Origin: Trogon surrucura
Lineage: Eukaryota; Chordata; Aves; Trogoniformes; Trogonidae
Length of the DNA: 64,000 nt
Direction: 5' to 3'
Assembly (NCBI GenBank): GCA_020746105.1
Contig: CM036618.1
Coordinates: forward strand, 96,466,122 to 96,530,121
The notes beneath the pieces are model-generated. The model did not search any database. It saw only the letters and a list, made by a program, of their open reading frames with translations, and was not told the DNA's origin. Positions within the stretch are counted from its first letter, which is position 1, and every line of letters begins with the position of its first letter. This document shows, piece by piece, positions 51,001 through 61,627 of the stretch. Made by a program: the position numbers and the translations under genes.

Positions 51001-54000
51001 TTTTTTTTTTTCCTATTATGTGTTCATTTTAAGATCTTGGAATTTCTAAAGGTTTTCTAGCCGGCTGAGCTACGAGTTATCTGCTTATCTAGGATGGTTT
51101 GTGGGAAATGGGCTGCACTGTTTCTTATTCTACTAATGAGTAGTAGACTAGACAATAGATATATCACTACTAAAGCAGACTATTAATTGTTTATCTGAAG
51201 TATTTCAACAGTATCTTCCAAAATTTTGTCTTGCTGGATTGAAGGCCTAAGGGGTATTCTAAACCTGCTACAGTTCGACTGCATCAGGCCACAACCACCT
51301 ATTTTTCTCAGACTGACTTCAACGACTGAGTATGGGTGAAGTTCCACCTACACGTTCTCTTCAGATTCTCTCCATTATTTCCAGAATCTGTTTATGTGCA
51401 CTTGTAAAAAATAAATATCATTATGTAAATAGAAAGCTGCTTTCAGCTTGGGGGGAGATGAGGCAGGATGCACAAGCGTTTGTGCTTTTATACAGGACAT
51501 TTCCTCCCCAGCTTTGCATTGGTTTGTTGCCACAAAAATGCTAGTTCCTAGTTTGAGTTCACTTTAGTTGGCTGGTGGCCACTTCAGAATTGCTGGCTTT
51601 CAGTCGAGAGGTTATTGTGAATGGTTATCAACATTATTCTAGATAGCAGGCATTGGAGTAGGGTTCACGATAGAATTGGCAAAGACTTAGATCATTGATT
51701 TTATGCAGGCAAGTGATAACATGTGATACTGTAAGCATAATTTACCTTTATCACTACCTGCTGATCTTTAATTGCAAATATAATGTGACCAATTTTTGCT
51801 TTATTATTGCAGGTTCCCAAGGCTTTCATAAATCTGGTGGATTCCACTGAGCTCACAACTTCCTCTCTTGCATGCCAAGATCACAATAATGTCAGGTAAC
51901 AGAGGTTTCTTTAAATTCTTGACACTGTGTCCTGCTAGTGCTCAGACACATAGCTATGTATACATATTGACTTCACAACTAAGGTAGATTCTTTTGAACA
52001 GTTTTTCTGCTCTTAATACAAAAGTATGGCAAAGATTTTCTTAGGTCTCCACTTTCTTTCTGAAAAACTTTCTCTGCAAAGCCTATTTTTACCAGGAAGA
52101 ATAAGTGCTTTTAATCCTACCAAGTTGGATAGCATATGTTTAAATATTGAGCAAGAGTAGTGGGGAAAAGAGAGAGCTGTACAAGCACTGTTCAGCAGCA
52201 GTCAAAGCATTGGTTTGTTGTCAACAGTTTCAGCCATAAATCCAAAACACAGCACCATGAGGGCTGCTGTGAAGAAAGTTAACTCCATCCCAGCCAGTCC
52301 CAGTGATGATGGTCACAACACTGCACAATCTACGAAGCTCCAGCTCTTTAGTAAATGCGACTTCTGCCCTGCAACTCTCGAGTCAAAGACTCTGAAGGCT
52401 CTTTAAAAATTTAAGTTTCTAGGTAATGAAGCTCACCAAAGAAACAGTGGGTCTTAAAGCACTTTGTTAAGGCTATGTGAAAACTACTACTTGTGCTTTA
52501 GGGTATGGTAGGATGGCGAACATCCAACTTGTCAGTTCCTTATGGTAGCTGTGTGCCTAAATGCTTTAATCTGTCTCCCTTTCTCAATACCTTGTAACAA
52601 GAGTGTGAGTAGCTTATGTCCCAATTTAGTATGGAGTAGGAGTGTGCACATGGACAGTTATGAGGGAGTAGCTTACAGCTGACGAGATTACGCTCTATAT
52701 TACTCCACAGTATTTTTTTTTCTGTGCCTGTAGCATAAGACACCACACCTACTAATATAGTCATCCTGAAGTGTTTCATAATCTTTGCATATATACAACA
52801 CAGGAGGTGTTCCATCAGCATGTGTTTAACAACAAGTATAGCAGAGGAGAAGCTTTTCTTGTCAAAATCAAATGTATGGAGCATTCTAGTTTATTTCTCC
52901 TGCACAGGAACAAAGGGGGAAAATGTGAGACAAGTAGATAAGGAGTAGAAAAGATGGATTTAGGAATATGGGCCTTGCTGTGTTTTGAAGGCCATAAGAA
53001 ATAAAATTAGATAGATCTAATATTTTTCCTCCAAAGAATTTATATATTTTTTTTTCAACTTAAGGCAACTTGCTTTCTTCTCGTCCGTGTGCTCTTGTAG
53101 CTGTGTTTATCTAGTCAAACAAGCCTCCTACTCTACTGTTGGGTAAACTCCTGAGTTCATCTCAGCCTCAGGCCTAGATGGCCTCACATACAAGGGCCTC
53201 AGCATTTGGCTATTAAATCCTCATTTTGAAGTGTGCTTTGAGAGAAAAACATAAACCCATACCAAAAAACGAAGTCTCAAATGTCTAAGAGGAGAATGGT
53301 AGCTGATGCTCCCAGACTAATGCCAGTACCTAATTTTAGGCATTGAAGTCTGGGACATGTTAGGGATTTAAAGTTCCTTCCCTTATTTAAAGTTCTTTCC
53401 TTTATTCCTACTGTTATTAGTTTCTTACTAACCAGAAGTGTTGTTTGCACTAAAAGTAGTGTGTGAAACCCATTTTCATGCATGTAACTCTCTGAATGTA
53501 TTTTATGGGGTTGTTCTGTCAGGCTTGGGTAAGATTCTGGTGCTGAGTTCTTATTTCTTTCACTTACCAGCAGTGATAAAAGCACTTTAACGGTAAACTC
53601 CTATTTTATGTGTTTAGATAGGATTCTGTGAAACAGAGAGACAGTCTGATCTTGACAGATACTTATTGCTTACATCTGCAAACCCCACAAAAAAGTTTCT
53701 CAGATTCCACTCCATCCAGGCATTTTCAACTAAGGATATATTTTTCCTGAACCAGACTGATCTTGAATGTATCTTATATTGTTCCTGTCTATACCCCTGG
53801 GAGATCTGAGCTCTCCAACTAGCTGCAGAAATATGCAATATGCAAATCCCACCTTGCAGGCCAGAAATTGGGCTGATTGTTTAGCTGCCTGACAGTGTCT
53901 GGCCATCCTTTAGCATATATAAGCTTTTGCAGCATTGAGATTCCACCTGCATTTCTAGATGCAGGTTTGGTTGTCAAATACTAAGGCAAAAGTTCCTGTG

Positions 54001-57000
54001 GAAGTATTTAGAGTGTGTTTAGTTTTCCTGTGTGACTATAGAGAGGGAAATGTTTGAAAATTAGTGCAGCAGCTGCCTGAAGCCTGAGCAAGCACTTATC
54101 TTGTGAGACCCTGCACTAATCATAGTCTGGCATATTTATCATCCGAATCCCATTTCAAATAGAAAAGCAACACAAAACTCTGGGTATGGAAATATGTATC
54201 TTTCTATTTTTATATCAAAAATTCTGGTGTTCCATGTAGCTTTCTCTAAAAGAGTTCATGCTTCTCTCTTATCAGAAATTCATAATGCCTTTCATGTTTT
54301 TCATCCTTTTCTGCAGCAGTCAAGGCAGGAATCAGTGCAATTGTGTTGGTGAACACTCCACATTAGATGATAACATATTAAGATGGTCCTATCAGGTATG
54401 GCATCTTCTGCATTGTTTCACTCTTGTATTGCTAGATATGTCTATTCATTTTCCAGATTGGACTGAAGTGAGGAGTTAAGGGAAAAATAGCAATGAGGAA
54501 GTTAACAACCTTTTTATCACGTGTCTGCAGCATTTCTTAAATCAGGAACACTGGAGATAAGTTATCTTTACACTTGAACGATCTTAGTATCTCTTGAAAT
54601 TTCTAATGACTATATAGGTTTTGACAACCTAGGATTTGTCATAGCCTGCCAGAGAAATGATCCATCTTGTCCAGTAACCTGCCACGTGATTTAGAAGAGA
54701 GAAACTTTCTATTAAGACAAAGGGTTGTGCTAAGATTCCTTGTAAAAATTATGGGGATACAATAAACATGGCATTTCGTTGCCTTGTTTAACTTATTATT
54801 CTTTCAAAGAAAATTTTGGCAAATCAGTGTAGCTTTCTCATAGCCACAAGGAGTTTTCAATTTTTGTGTAAGAAGATTTCATTAAATTACCGTCTTTGTT
54901 CTGGATTACAGAATTTTATTATTATGGTTTGTTATGGATGGAGATAATCCTAGTTCACTTTAAGCCCTGACAAATTGCACATATGTTACACTCTCTAGCT
55001 GATAGCTCATCTGATTAAATGGTTCTCTATTCAGGATGCTTGGGAAAAACTGCTGGAGTCTGGAAGATTTGATCAAAAGGATGACTTCACTGTTGTTCTT
55101 CAGTCTTCTCTCCCCAAAAGAAATCTGCAGCTCATACTGGTGAGTAAACCAGATTTGCTTCATTATTTCAGAATTGTGTCTGCTGAGACTGAGTGCAATG
55201 TTCAGATGACTCTTTTCTGTGTAGTTTGCAATTCTAGAAGACAAAGGTAGTCAGGCACACGGACATAGAAGTCTGGAGTGGAGTTTGCTGCAAATGGCAT
55301 CAGTCAGAGGTCCTGTGTTTTTGCATGCAGTGTTTCTGGAGATATTAAGTCATGATGCCTCTGTAGATTAAGTCACGAGTATTTAGAAATTGTCAATGCT
55401 GCTAATTTTTCCACATCTTGGTAGTGGCCAGTATATTCATCGCTGATTATGCTCATGTGTGTTTGGCAACAAAGGCAAAAAGTGGGTTACAAGAAGTGTT
55501 TAAACATGGTTGGTGGGGGGGGGGGAAGATAAAGGTTTTGTAAACAGTGTTGAAAAGTAGAGTTACCTCCCTGCAATGAGATTAATGCAGACTGGGAACC
55601 TGGGAATCAATTTTGTTCAGATTTTGTATCTGCTATATCTAGTGCTGAGTGAATGTTGCCTGGAATGTCAGACATGATTCTGCCATAAGTTATCTTTAAA
55701 GGGAAGTTCAAAGGTCAAGGCTGTCTGAGACCTGGCAGTGAAGAGGAAACATATTATTACCCAGATAATGGTTCACTCAGAGCAACGTATCAAAAGCCAG
55801 CGTGTAACATCAGGCAGTTATCTGTAAAATGGGTTAGTGGTGAGTCGTGGTCTTGTTCCTGGGCATCATAACATCTCCCTGAATTTGTGATAATTCCATT
55901 GGTCCCCTTAGCTCAGGCCAGTATCAGAACAAAGTGAACTTGGAGAAGAAATTTGTCCTCCAGTAAGGTTGAGGTCTGCTGTGTTGCAAAAATTTTTTGC
56001 TGCTGGGTCATCTTATGCCAGGCTTGTTTTGTTCATGACTGGTCCACATGCAAATGGCAGACTTTCAACTTACATTTTTCTCTTACTAAATTGTTCTGTT
56101 ATTGCCTTAAATGACATGTTATGTCATAGGTGGATTATTTATTTCTTCTGATTTGTGATACACCTGCAGGCCACCACGTGTAATCTTCCAAATTATTCCA
56201 AGAGTTACTTTCATTTTAAAATAAGCATGATCTCTTAAGTCAAATCCTGCATGCTTTTTAAATGTGTTTAAATGTTAGCTAGAGGAAGTGCTATTTATTC
56301 CAAATCACTTGTGATCACATCTGTGTGTCTCCCTGATCTCCTGTATGACACTATCGTCTTTGTGTTTTGTTGTTGCTCCGGTCTTCTTGTCCTGTTGATG
56401 TGCAGTCCCTTCACTACTGTCTTGCAGTGATAGGTCCAACAATCACTTAAAAGAACAGCATCTGCTCTGTCTAGATACACCAGCAGTGTGTTGAGATCAG
56501 CAACAAGTGGCTTAATAAAAATCATAGAAATCATAGAAACATCAAGGTTGGAAAGTACCTTAAGATCATCAAGCCCAGCCTACAGCCCTACACCACCCTG
56601 ACACTAAATAATCTCCTGAAGTGCCACATCCAGCTGTTTTTTTAAACACGTCCAGGGATGGTGACTCTACCACCTCCCTCAGCAGCCCATTCCAATGCTT
56701 CACCACCCTTTCAGTGAAGAAGTTTTTCCTAATATCCAATCCAAACTTCCCCTGGAGCAACTTGAACCCATTCCCTCTTGTCCTATCACTATTCACTAGG
56801 GAGAAGAGGCTAACACCCACCTCACTAAAGCTGCCTTTCAGGTAGTTGTAGAGAGCGACAAGGTCTCCCCTCAGCCTCCTTTTCTCCAGGCTGAGCAGCC
56901 CCAGCTCCCTCAGCCTCTCTCCATAAGACTTACCTTCTAGTCCCCTAACCATTCTGGTTGCCCTTCTCCAGCACCTCGATGTCCTTCCTGTACTGTGGAG

Positions 57001-57912
57001 CCCAGAACTGCACACAGTGCTCAAGGTGTGGCCTCACGGGTGCCGGGTAGTACATGGGCACAATCACTTCCCTGCTCCTGCTGGCCACACTATTCCTAAT
57101 ACAAGCCAGGATGCCGTTGGCCTTCTTGGCCACCTGGGCACACACTGGCTCATGTTCAGCCAGCTGTCTATCAACACCCCAGGTCCCTCTCTGCCTGGCA
57201 GCTCTCCAGCCACTCCTTCCCAAGCCTGTAACAGAGTACCAGAGACTGATATTTGTGTGGGCCAAAACAGGCAGGATGCAGGAACAACCATGGGCCATGG
57301 CTGAAATTCAAAGAATAGATTTATTCTGGCTACCTGAGGATCTAAAAAGTCTTTCCAGCAGCATGCAGATGAGGCACACAGGCAGCAGTCACACTAACAG
57401 CACGACAAGCAGTAGTGCAGGCATAAGGAGAAAGCCTGTGGTATTTATCCCACTGCTTTGTTATGTTTTACTTGCTGCTCTGCCTGAGTTCCCAGGACTT
57501 GCACAATAGCTTTGCAGGGCAGGAATGTGAGAGATACCCCCGTATCTAAACCAGGCCTCTGTTATCTAAGCATGGGTGTGCTGCTTGTCGAGCACACAAG
57601 GCCAAGCAGTAATCTAGTGTGATGTACGGGTTTTCCAACACCTCAGGGGCAAAAAGGTTGAACATACCTACAGTCCTCCTCGCCAATCTTCTGTTGTACC
57701 TCTACAATATTCTTGTGGCTATGAATATTATTGTATAGGTTGAGATTTTTTGTGGCTGAATATCTCATCTTTCCATAGTCTTAAGTGTTTTCACATGTCC
57801 AAAATGTTTTCTTTTTCAGGGCAGGGATGGTTTTGTTACCACATCAAAGACACAAGTGGAAGTTCTGGAAGAAGATTATACTTTCATGTCTGTGGGCCTC
57901 TGGAACAACATG
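38966..57912 (+). CDS. PLB1: PLB1 (phospholipase B1), 5' part: 14 exons, repeat 1, continues past window
   Basis: PLB1 is a brush-border phospholipase with lysophospholipase activity, built in mammals from four tandem GDSL-lipase-like repeats, a linker and a C-terminal membrane anchor. Fourteen exons here join into one open frame of 314 codons with consistent phases. The order is: signal peptide (residues 1 to about 16), a short linker, then repeat 1. Recognisable blocks are [10 protein letters not shown] (51-60), the DWKLI strand (151-155), a CxxC pair (C165, C168), [10 protein letters not shown] (195-204), RWSYQDAW (244-251), the DDFTVV strand and GLWNNM (309-314). Each has a counterpart in human PLB1 repeat 1. 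The catalytic GDSL serine, the GGND block and the Asp-x-x-His block are all absent, as in human repeat 1. The remaining repeats and the anchor must lie beyond the window. Confidence 0.88.
39015..43027 (+). other. PLB1: PLB1 intron 1
   Basis: About 4 kb of AT-rich intron. An (AT)6 microsatellite sits at 39351-39362 and an A run at 41876-41890. No exon is recognised. Confidence 0.55.
43028..43065 (+). CDS. PLB1: PLB1 exon 2 (linker), provisional
   Basis: A 38-base exon, acceptor ttttaag|GT and donor AAG|gtagag, reading (G)[12 protein letters not shown]. Its entry phase 1 fits exon 1 and its exit phase 0 fits exon 3. The sequence resembles the human linker ending LEGQLWPETLK only weakly. Confidence 0.5.
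43535..43695 (-). mobile_element. CR1 LINE, 3' fragment, antisense in PLB1 intron 2
   Basis: In minus orientation, the CATAGAAT tail octamer is followed by the CR1 3' UTR and the end of ORF2 ('gccacatccagcctctcctt', 'aaacacctccagggg'). 5'-truncated. Confidence 0.85.
44303..44366 (+). CDS. PLB1: PLB1 exon 3 (linker), provisional
   Basis: After acceptor ttgtgtcaaag|GCT the exon reads [21 protein letters not shown] and ends TCAG|gttcgt in phase 1, which creates the Val of VHALRP with exon 4. The F-x-C and PSSSV match human PFPC...MPSKSV at the same place. An alternative acceptor, ttccag at 44320, keeps the same frame and shortens the exon by six codons. Confidence 0.6.
44844..44902 (+). CDS. 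PLB1: PLB1 exon 4 (start of repeat 1)
   Basis: Encodes (V)[19 protein letters not shown]; acceptor ttttctgcag, donor AGA|gtaagt. HxLRPADIK is the hallmark opening of every PLB1 repeat. In active repeats GDSL follows; here it is GSLQ. Confidence 0.9.
44903..46282 (+). other. PLB1: PLB1 intron 4
   Basis: About 1.4 kb, AT-rich, no recognised repeat or exon. Confidence 0.8.
46283..46323 (+). CDS. PLB1: PLB1 exon 5
   Basis: Encodes [13 protein letters not shown] plus two bases; acceptor gtttacag, donor AAAG|gtaaca. It aligns with human DPGTGDLEK right after the degenerate GDSL block. Confidence 0.85.
46324..47205 (+). other. PLB1: PLB1 intron 5
   Basis: 882 bases of AT-rich intron, nothing recognised. 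Confidence 0.8.
47206..47249 (+). CDS. PLB1: PLB1 exon 6
   Basis: Encodes (S)[14 protein letters not shown] plus one base; acceptor ctttctacag, donor GCAG|gtgcgt. The predicted segment corresponds to the region around human MGVMTVLSDII, with low similarity. Confidence 0.75.
47250..48217 (+). other. PLB1: PLB1 intron 6
   Basis: 968 bases, nothing recognised. Confidence 0.75.
48218..48302 (+). CDS. PLB1: PLB1 exon 7
   Basis: Encodes (A)LISGFNPSV through SDSQA plus two bases; acceptor tcattcag, donor CAT|gtaagt. FNPSV matches the F-NPSL motif of PLB1 repeats (human FSPSV in repeat 1). Confidence 0.88.
48303..48837 (+). other. PLB1: PLB1 intron 7
   Basis: 535 bases, nothing recognised. Confidence 0.85.
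48838..48889 (+). CDS. PLB1: PLB1 exon 8
   Basis: Encodes (I)[17 protein letters not shown]; acceptor gcttttcag, donor CAG|gtttgt. Clear match to human EDLWIQAQELVRNMKEN. Confidence 0.92.
48890..49911 (+). other. PLB1: PLB1 intron 8
   Basis: 1022 bases, nothing recognised. Confidence 0.85.
49912..49998 (+). CDS. PLB1: PLB1 exon 9
   Basis: Encodes residues 145-173, [19 protein letters not shown] and CSSCASTQL; acceptor tcctcccag, donor CTG|gtaagc. It matches human DFQFDWKLINVFFSNASQC. In active repeats GGND stands where SAEN is here, so the oxyanion-hole Gly/Asn block is lost. The CxxC is retained. Confidence 0.94.
49999..50476 (+). other. PLB1: PLB1 intron 9
   Basis: 478 bases, nothing recognised. 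Confidence 0.85.
50477..50539 (+). CDS. PLB1: PLB1 exon 10
   Basis: Encodes residues 174-194, from [20 protein letters not shown]; acceptor atttgcag, donor AAT|gtaagt. It matches the human segment ending VLDYLQQE. Confidence 0.9.
50540..51812 (+). other. PLB1: PLB1 intron 10
   Basis: About 1.3 kb, AT-rich, with a T run at 51000. No repeat recognised. Confidence 0.85.
51813..51895 (+). CDS. PLB1: PLB1 exon 11
   Basis: Encodes [18 protein letters not shown] and on to HNNV plus two bases; acceptor ttattgcag, donor TCAG|gtaaca. VPRAFVNLVD is one of the most conserved PLB1 strings. Confidence 0.95.
51896..54316 (+). other. PLB1: PLB1 intron 11
   Basis: 2.4 kb, AT-rich, with no recognised element. 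Confidence 0.85.
54317..54395 (+). CDS. PLB1: PLB1 exon 12
   Basis: Encodes (S)SQGRNQCNC through LRWSYQ; acceptor ttctgcag, donor CAG|gtatgg. CNC and WSYQ match human PCNCSEE and MQWSYQ. A second CAG directly after the acceptor could serve as a one-codon alternative splice site. Confidence 0.92.
54396..55034 (+). other. PLB1: PLB1 intron 12
   Basis: 639 bases, nothing recognised. Confidence 0.9.
55035..55139 (+). CDS. PLB1: PLB1 exon 13
   Basis: Encodes [18 protein letters not shown] and then TVVLQSS through QLIL; acceptor tctattcag, donor CTG|gtgagt. It matches human EAWNSLLASSRY and FTVVFQPFF; the PFF of other repeats is replaced by SSL. Confidence 0.95.
55140..57819 (+). other. PLB1: PLB1 intron 13
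   Basis: 2.7 kb, with an 11-base G run at 55515-55525 and one CR1 copy antisense to the gene. The rest is unremarkable. Confidence 0.85.
56520..57230 (-). mobile_element. CR1 LINE, 711-base 3' part, antisense in PLB1 intron 13
   Basis: The left end has two ATCATAGA octamers, the CR1 3' tail in reverse. Reading minus strand rightwards come the end of ORF2 ([39 protein letters not shown]) and, further 5', the region around [10 protein letters not shown]. The frame is broken by stops and shifts. The 5' end is truncated. Confidence 0.95.
57820..57912 (+). CDS. PLB1: PLB1 exon 14 (end of repeat 1)
   Basis: Encodes residues 284-314, [20 protein letters not shown] and on to [10 protein letters not shown]; acceptor ctttttcag, donor ATG|gtgagc, phase 0. 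LWNNM matches the repeat end ALWNNMLEP. The Asp-x-x-His of active repeats that precedes it is absent. Confidence 0.92.
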
Positions 57913-59129
57913 GTGAGCAGTACCACAAGCACTGTTGCTTACTGGACTTAGCAGGGATGGCTGGTAGCCAGGCTTTGAGTAGCAAGTAGGCAGGGGAAGC
58001 TGTGCAAAGAGACAGCTCTCAAATAATGCTAAATGCCCTACACTCTTAAGACAAGTATCTTGCTGTTGTGTGGCTGCTAGTTACTACCAAGAGTTTTTTA
58101 GAAAGGTTTCCAAAGTAGCTGTTTGGGAAGTCACAGAGAGTAAATGAGCTATGACAGACTCTTTTGGCAGTCTTACCTCCAACAGTGGAGCACAGTGACA
58201 ACTGAGGCTCATCCTAACCTGAGATCATAGCAATTATACTCTTCTGTCTACTCCATTTTGTATTCAGCCCCCTGCTTTACTAATGAGTCTGATAATGTTA
58301 TATCCTTCTTAGCTCTCATCCTTTTGCTACTGTTGATCATAGTAAAAAGGTGATAGACTTGAGGGGTTCCTGTCACTTTCTCAAGAGTTGGATGTTCTAC
58401 CTAGCTGAGGAAAGCCAATAAATGGTGCCCTTTAATGGGTGGGAGAGGGTGTCTGAAAGAAACGTGGACTCTCCAACCCACTCAAACTTGAATATGACAA
58501 CCAATTCTGTAGGAAGTTCTTTCCTGCTGCGGACTTCTGCTTCTGACACAGCATTTGTGTGTGTAACTGAGTGGATGCATGTACAGCTGGAGGGGTTTGC
58601 ATTCTGAAATTAATGATGGGACTTGCTTTCCAATATAAATGAGACAAAAAAGCAGGCACTTGGATTTGGAGTCACCAAAGCAAAGTGGGATGTTACACTT
58701 AGTGAGTATTATTTTTGGATATCAGTGATTTTTGATGAGATGTTGATTTTACTATTCCTTCTGACTTAGAAACTTTCAAAATAATATACTTTTTTTTTTT
58801 TTACTATGCTTCTTGTAAGTACACACAATCCTTTTTTTTTTTTTAATTTAAAAGAATCTGCAATGACCAATTTCATTAAAGAAACGTTTTTTGGCTTGTT
58901 TTACAGTCCACGTGTTAGTATGACTTTTATTTGAGAGCACCTGCTCTTCCTGTGTCTGTCCAAATTATCCTAAGCATGATGGAAAGAGAGTCTATACTGC
59001 AACTGCCTTTTAGTAAACCACACTTAAAAATAAATCCATGCAGATTGGCATGTTCGTATTTCCTTTTATGCTAATTCTTCCAGTACTAATTCTGTTGTTG
59101 CCCTGATCATGTAAAGAAGCAGGATTTGC

Positions 59130-59963
59130 AGGAAGAGGATGTTCCAACCCCCTTGCCATGGGCGGTGACTCCTTCCACTAGATCAGGTTGCTCAGAGCCC
59201 TGTCCAGACTGACCTTGAATATTTCCATATGCCATCTGTCTGGGCCACCCTCATTGTAAAAAATTTTTCTTATATCCAGTCTAAATCTACCCTCTTATGG
59301 TTTAACAGCATCACTCCTTGTCCTATTGCAACAAGCCCTGCTTAAAATTTTGTCCCCATCTTTCCTGTAGGCCCTTTTTTAAGCCCGGGAAGACCACAAT
59401 AAAGTCTCCAAGGAGCCCTCTCTTCTCCAGGCTGAACAACCCGATCTCTTTCAGCCTGGCCTCACTGGAGAGGTGTTCCATCTCCCTGTTTTTGTGGCCC
59501 ACCTCTGGACCTGCTCCAACAGGTCTGTGTCTTTCCTGTGCTGAGGACCCCAAAGCTGAAGACAGTACCACGGTGGGGTCTGAGCAGAGCAGTGGGGAAG
59601 AGTCACCTCCCTTGGTCTGCTGGCCATGCTTCTTTTGATGCAGGCCAGGAGGGGATTCCCTTTCTGGGCTGTGAGCACACATTGCTGTCTAGCTTTTCAT
59701 TGACCAGTACAGCCAAGTCCTTCTCCGCAGGGCTGCCCTCAATCCTTTCCTCCCCTCATCAAGGGTTGCCCTGAGCCAGGTGAGGAACGCTGCACTTGGC
59801 CTTGTTCAACTTGACAAGGTTCACGTGGGCTCACTTGTCGAGCTTGTCCAGATCACTCTGGACAGCATCCCATCACTCAGGAACGTGAACCGCACTGCTG
59901 GGCTTGCTATCATCTGCAAATTTGCTGAGAGTGCACTTCATCCTACTGTCTGCGTCATTGATG
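59130..59963 (-). mobile_element. CR1 LINE, about 830 bases, antisense
   Basis: Minus-strand CR1 lacking its last bases and tail octamers. Fragments of ORF2 are recognisable (ARLKEIGLFSLEKRGLLGD, then the upstream LLACIKRSMASRPREV). The 5' part extends to a segment close to 'gatgatagcaagcccagcag'. It is broken by shifts and stops. Confidence 0.9.
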
Positions 59964-61627
59964 TTATCTTTTTAGTTAAAATCAGTGGGACTTTAGTTAG
60001 TAGGAGAGAGTTAAAAATTGATAAACTGATGAAGACTTAACTTTGGAACAACCATTTGCATCCAGTTATCTCCTTTGCTGTTATCTATGACATTCTCCAT
60101 GATGATGCCAAAGTTCCTACATCTATTCTTCTATTGCAAAGTAGATACCATGATAAGATACATGTCCTACTAGGCAATTAGTTTCACTAGTTGAGTGAAC
60201 AAAACAAACACTGAAAGTCAGATTCTTGGAGTGTGAATTAAACATTCTATGTTTCTGGCAGTTATTTCTAGAGAAAGTGAGTGAGTTACATTAACTGCCT
60301 ATGTCTCAGTGTCCCCATCAGTGTTGAAGATGTTTACCTAGGTCATACAATTACCATCACCTAAACAGGATCTTTAAGATTCTAGAAAGCAGCTGACATA
60401 TCCTCTTCAGATATTAGCTGTTATAAATATTGAAGATAGTCAGGAGCAAGCCACAGAAAATATGAACATCCACTGTGAACAGTGGTCCTTTTACAACTGC
60501 TAAGCACATTTTTTCCATCAGCAAATTTTTGAAATGAAGTGCTGAATCTGTTTTCAGCTAGTGCAAAAAATGAATGCTTCAATTGGAGGAGGATCATAGG
60601 GACACCAGTTTGTGCCCATTTTGTGCCTTTTCAGCAGGAATTGTTTGGGGCCAGCTGAACTAAATTTCTCAGATTCTGAGGTCTATCTAACTGTGGCAAT
60701 AGATTAGCCCAAGTTAATAAGTTTTTCATTTCAATATATGCAAAATCCAATACTGTGCAACTTGAATATTCTTTACAAGGAGTTGTGATACCATACCTAG
60801 TCTGTAACAGGTATATTGCCTCTTCCAATTCCAGGCTTTGCAGAAGGGGAGAGGGACAGGATTTATTTTCTTGAGTTTAATAACTTGTGCAGACATACTC
60901 AGTCAACTCAGCACTGATCTCTTTCCCGCCTTCTCAAATTCTTACACAGAGCTTGCAACAAATTTCTTCTGTCCCTTCAGATGGTGTTTTTTTTTATTTA
61001 CAGCTTCTGCCAACAGAATAGCCTTCCATTTTATCTCTGGTTCATTCTTCTGTCCCTAACCCTTTTCTGCACAGACTTTATTTGGCCGCCTGGTTTCTGT
61101 CCTTCAGCATCCCATTCTTTGGTGTATTACTCTATTCTTGTCATTTAACTGCAAAGAGCAATTTGTGGAAACAGCAGAGGTGAATAGTCAAAAAGGAGAA
61201 AAATTCCAACTTTGCTTTATTTTGGTATTTTTCCACAGTGTGAGGTGGTTTCACTACAGAAGAGACAGCCTTGGTGATATCAGGGAAGAGCAAAATGTGA
61301 CAAAACCACATCTTGCTACTGGTTTGAAGGGAGACTATGGGAATGGCAGTATTCCCTTCACGACTATTTTCCCCCTCAATTTTCCTGTCTCCTCTTTGAT
61401 TTAGTGGAATTTTCTTAGTACAGCTGACAGTAATCAGAAAGGCACCTCTCTGCGTTGGTTCCTTGTCTGCCTGTGATGTAAAAGCCTGCCCTGATGTGAA
61501 GGCAGATGATATGTAAGATGCATTCAGCATAAAAAGCACTGACGAGTGTCTTCATCTGGTGAAGGTCACTCTAGTTCTACTGGAAAGTCCAGCATTATCT
61601 GGTTTATGCTGACTGCTTTACAAATAA

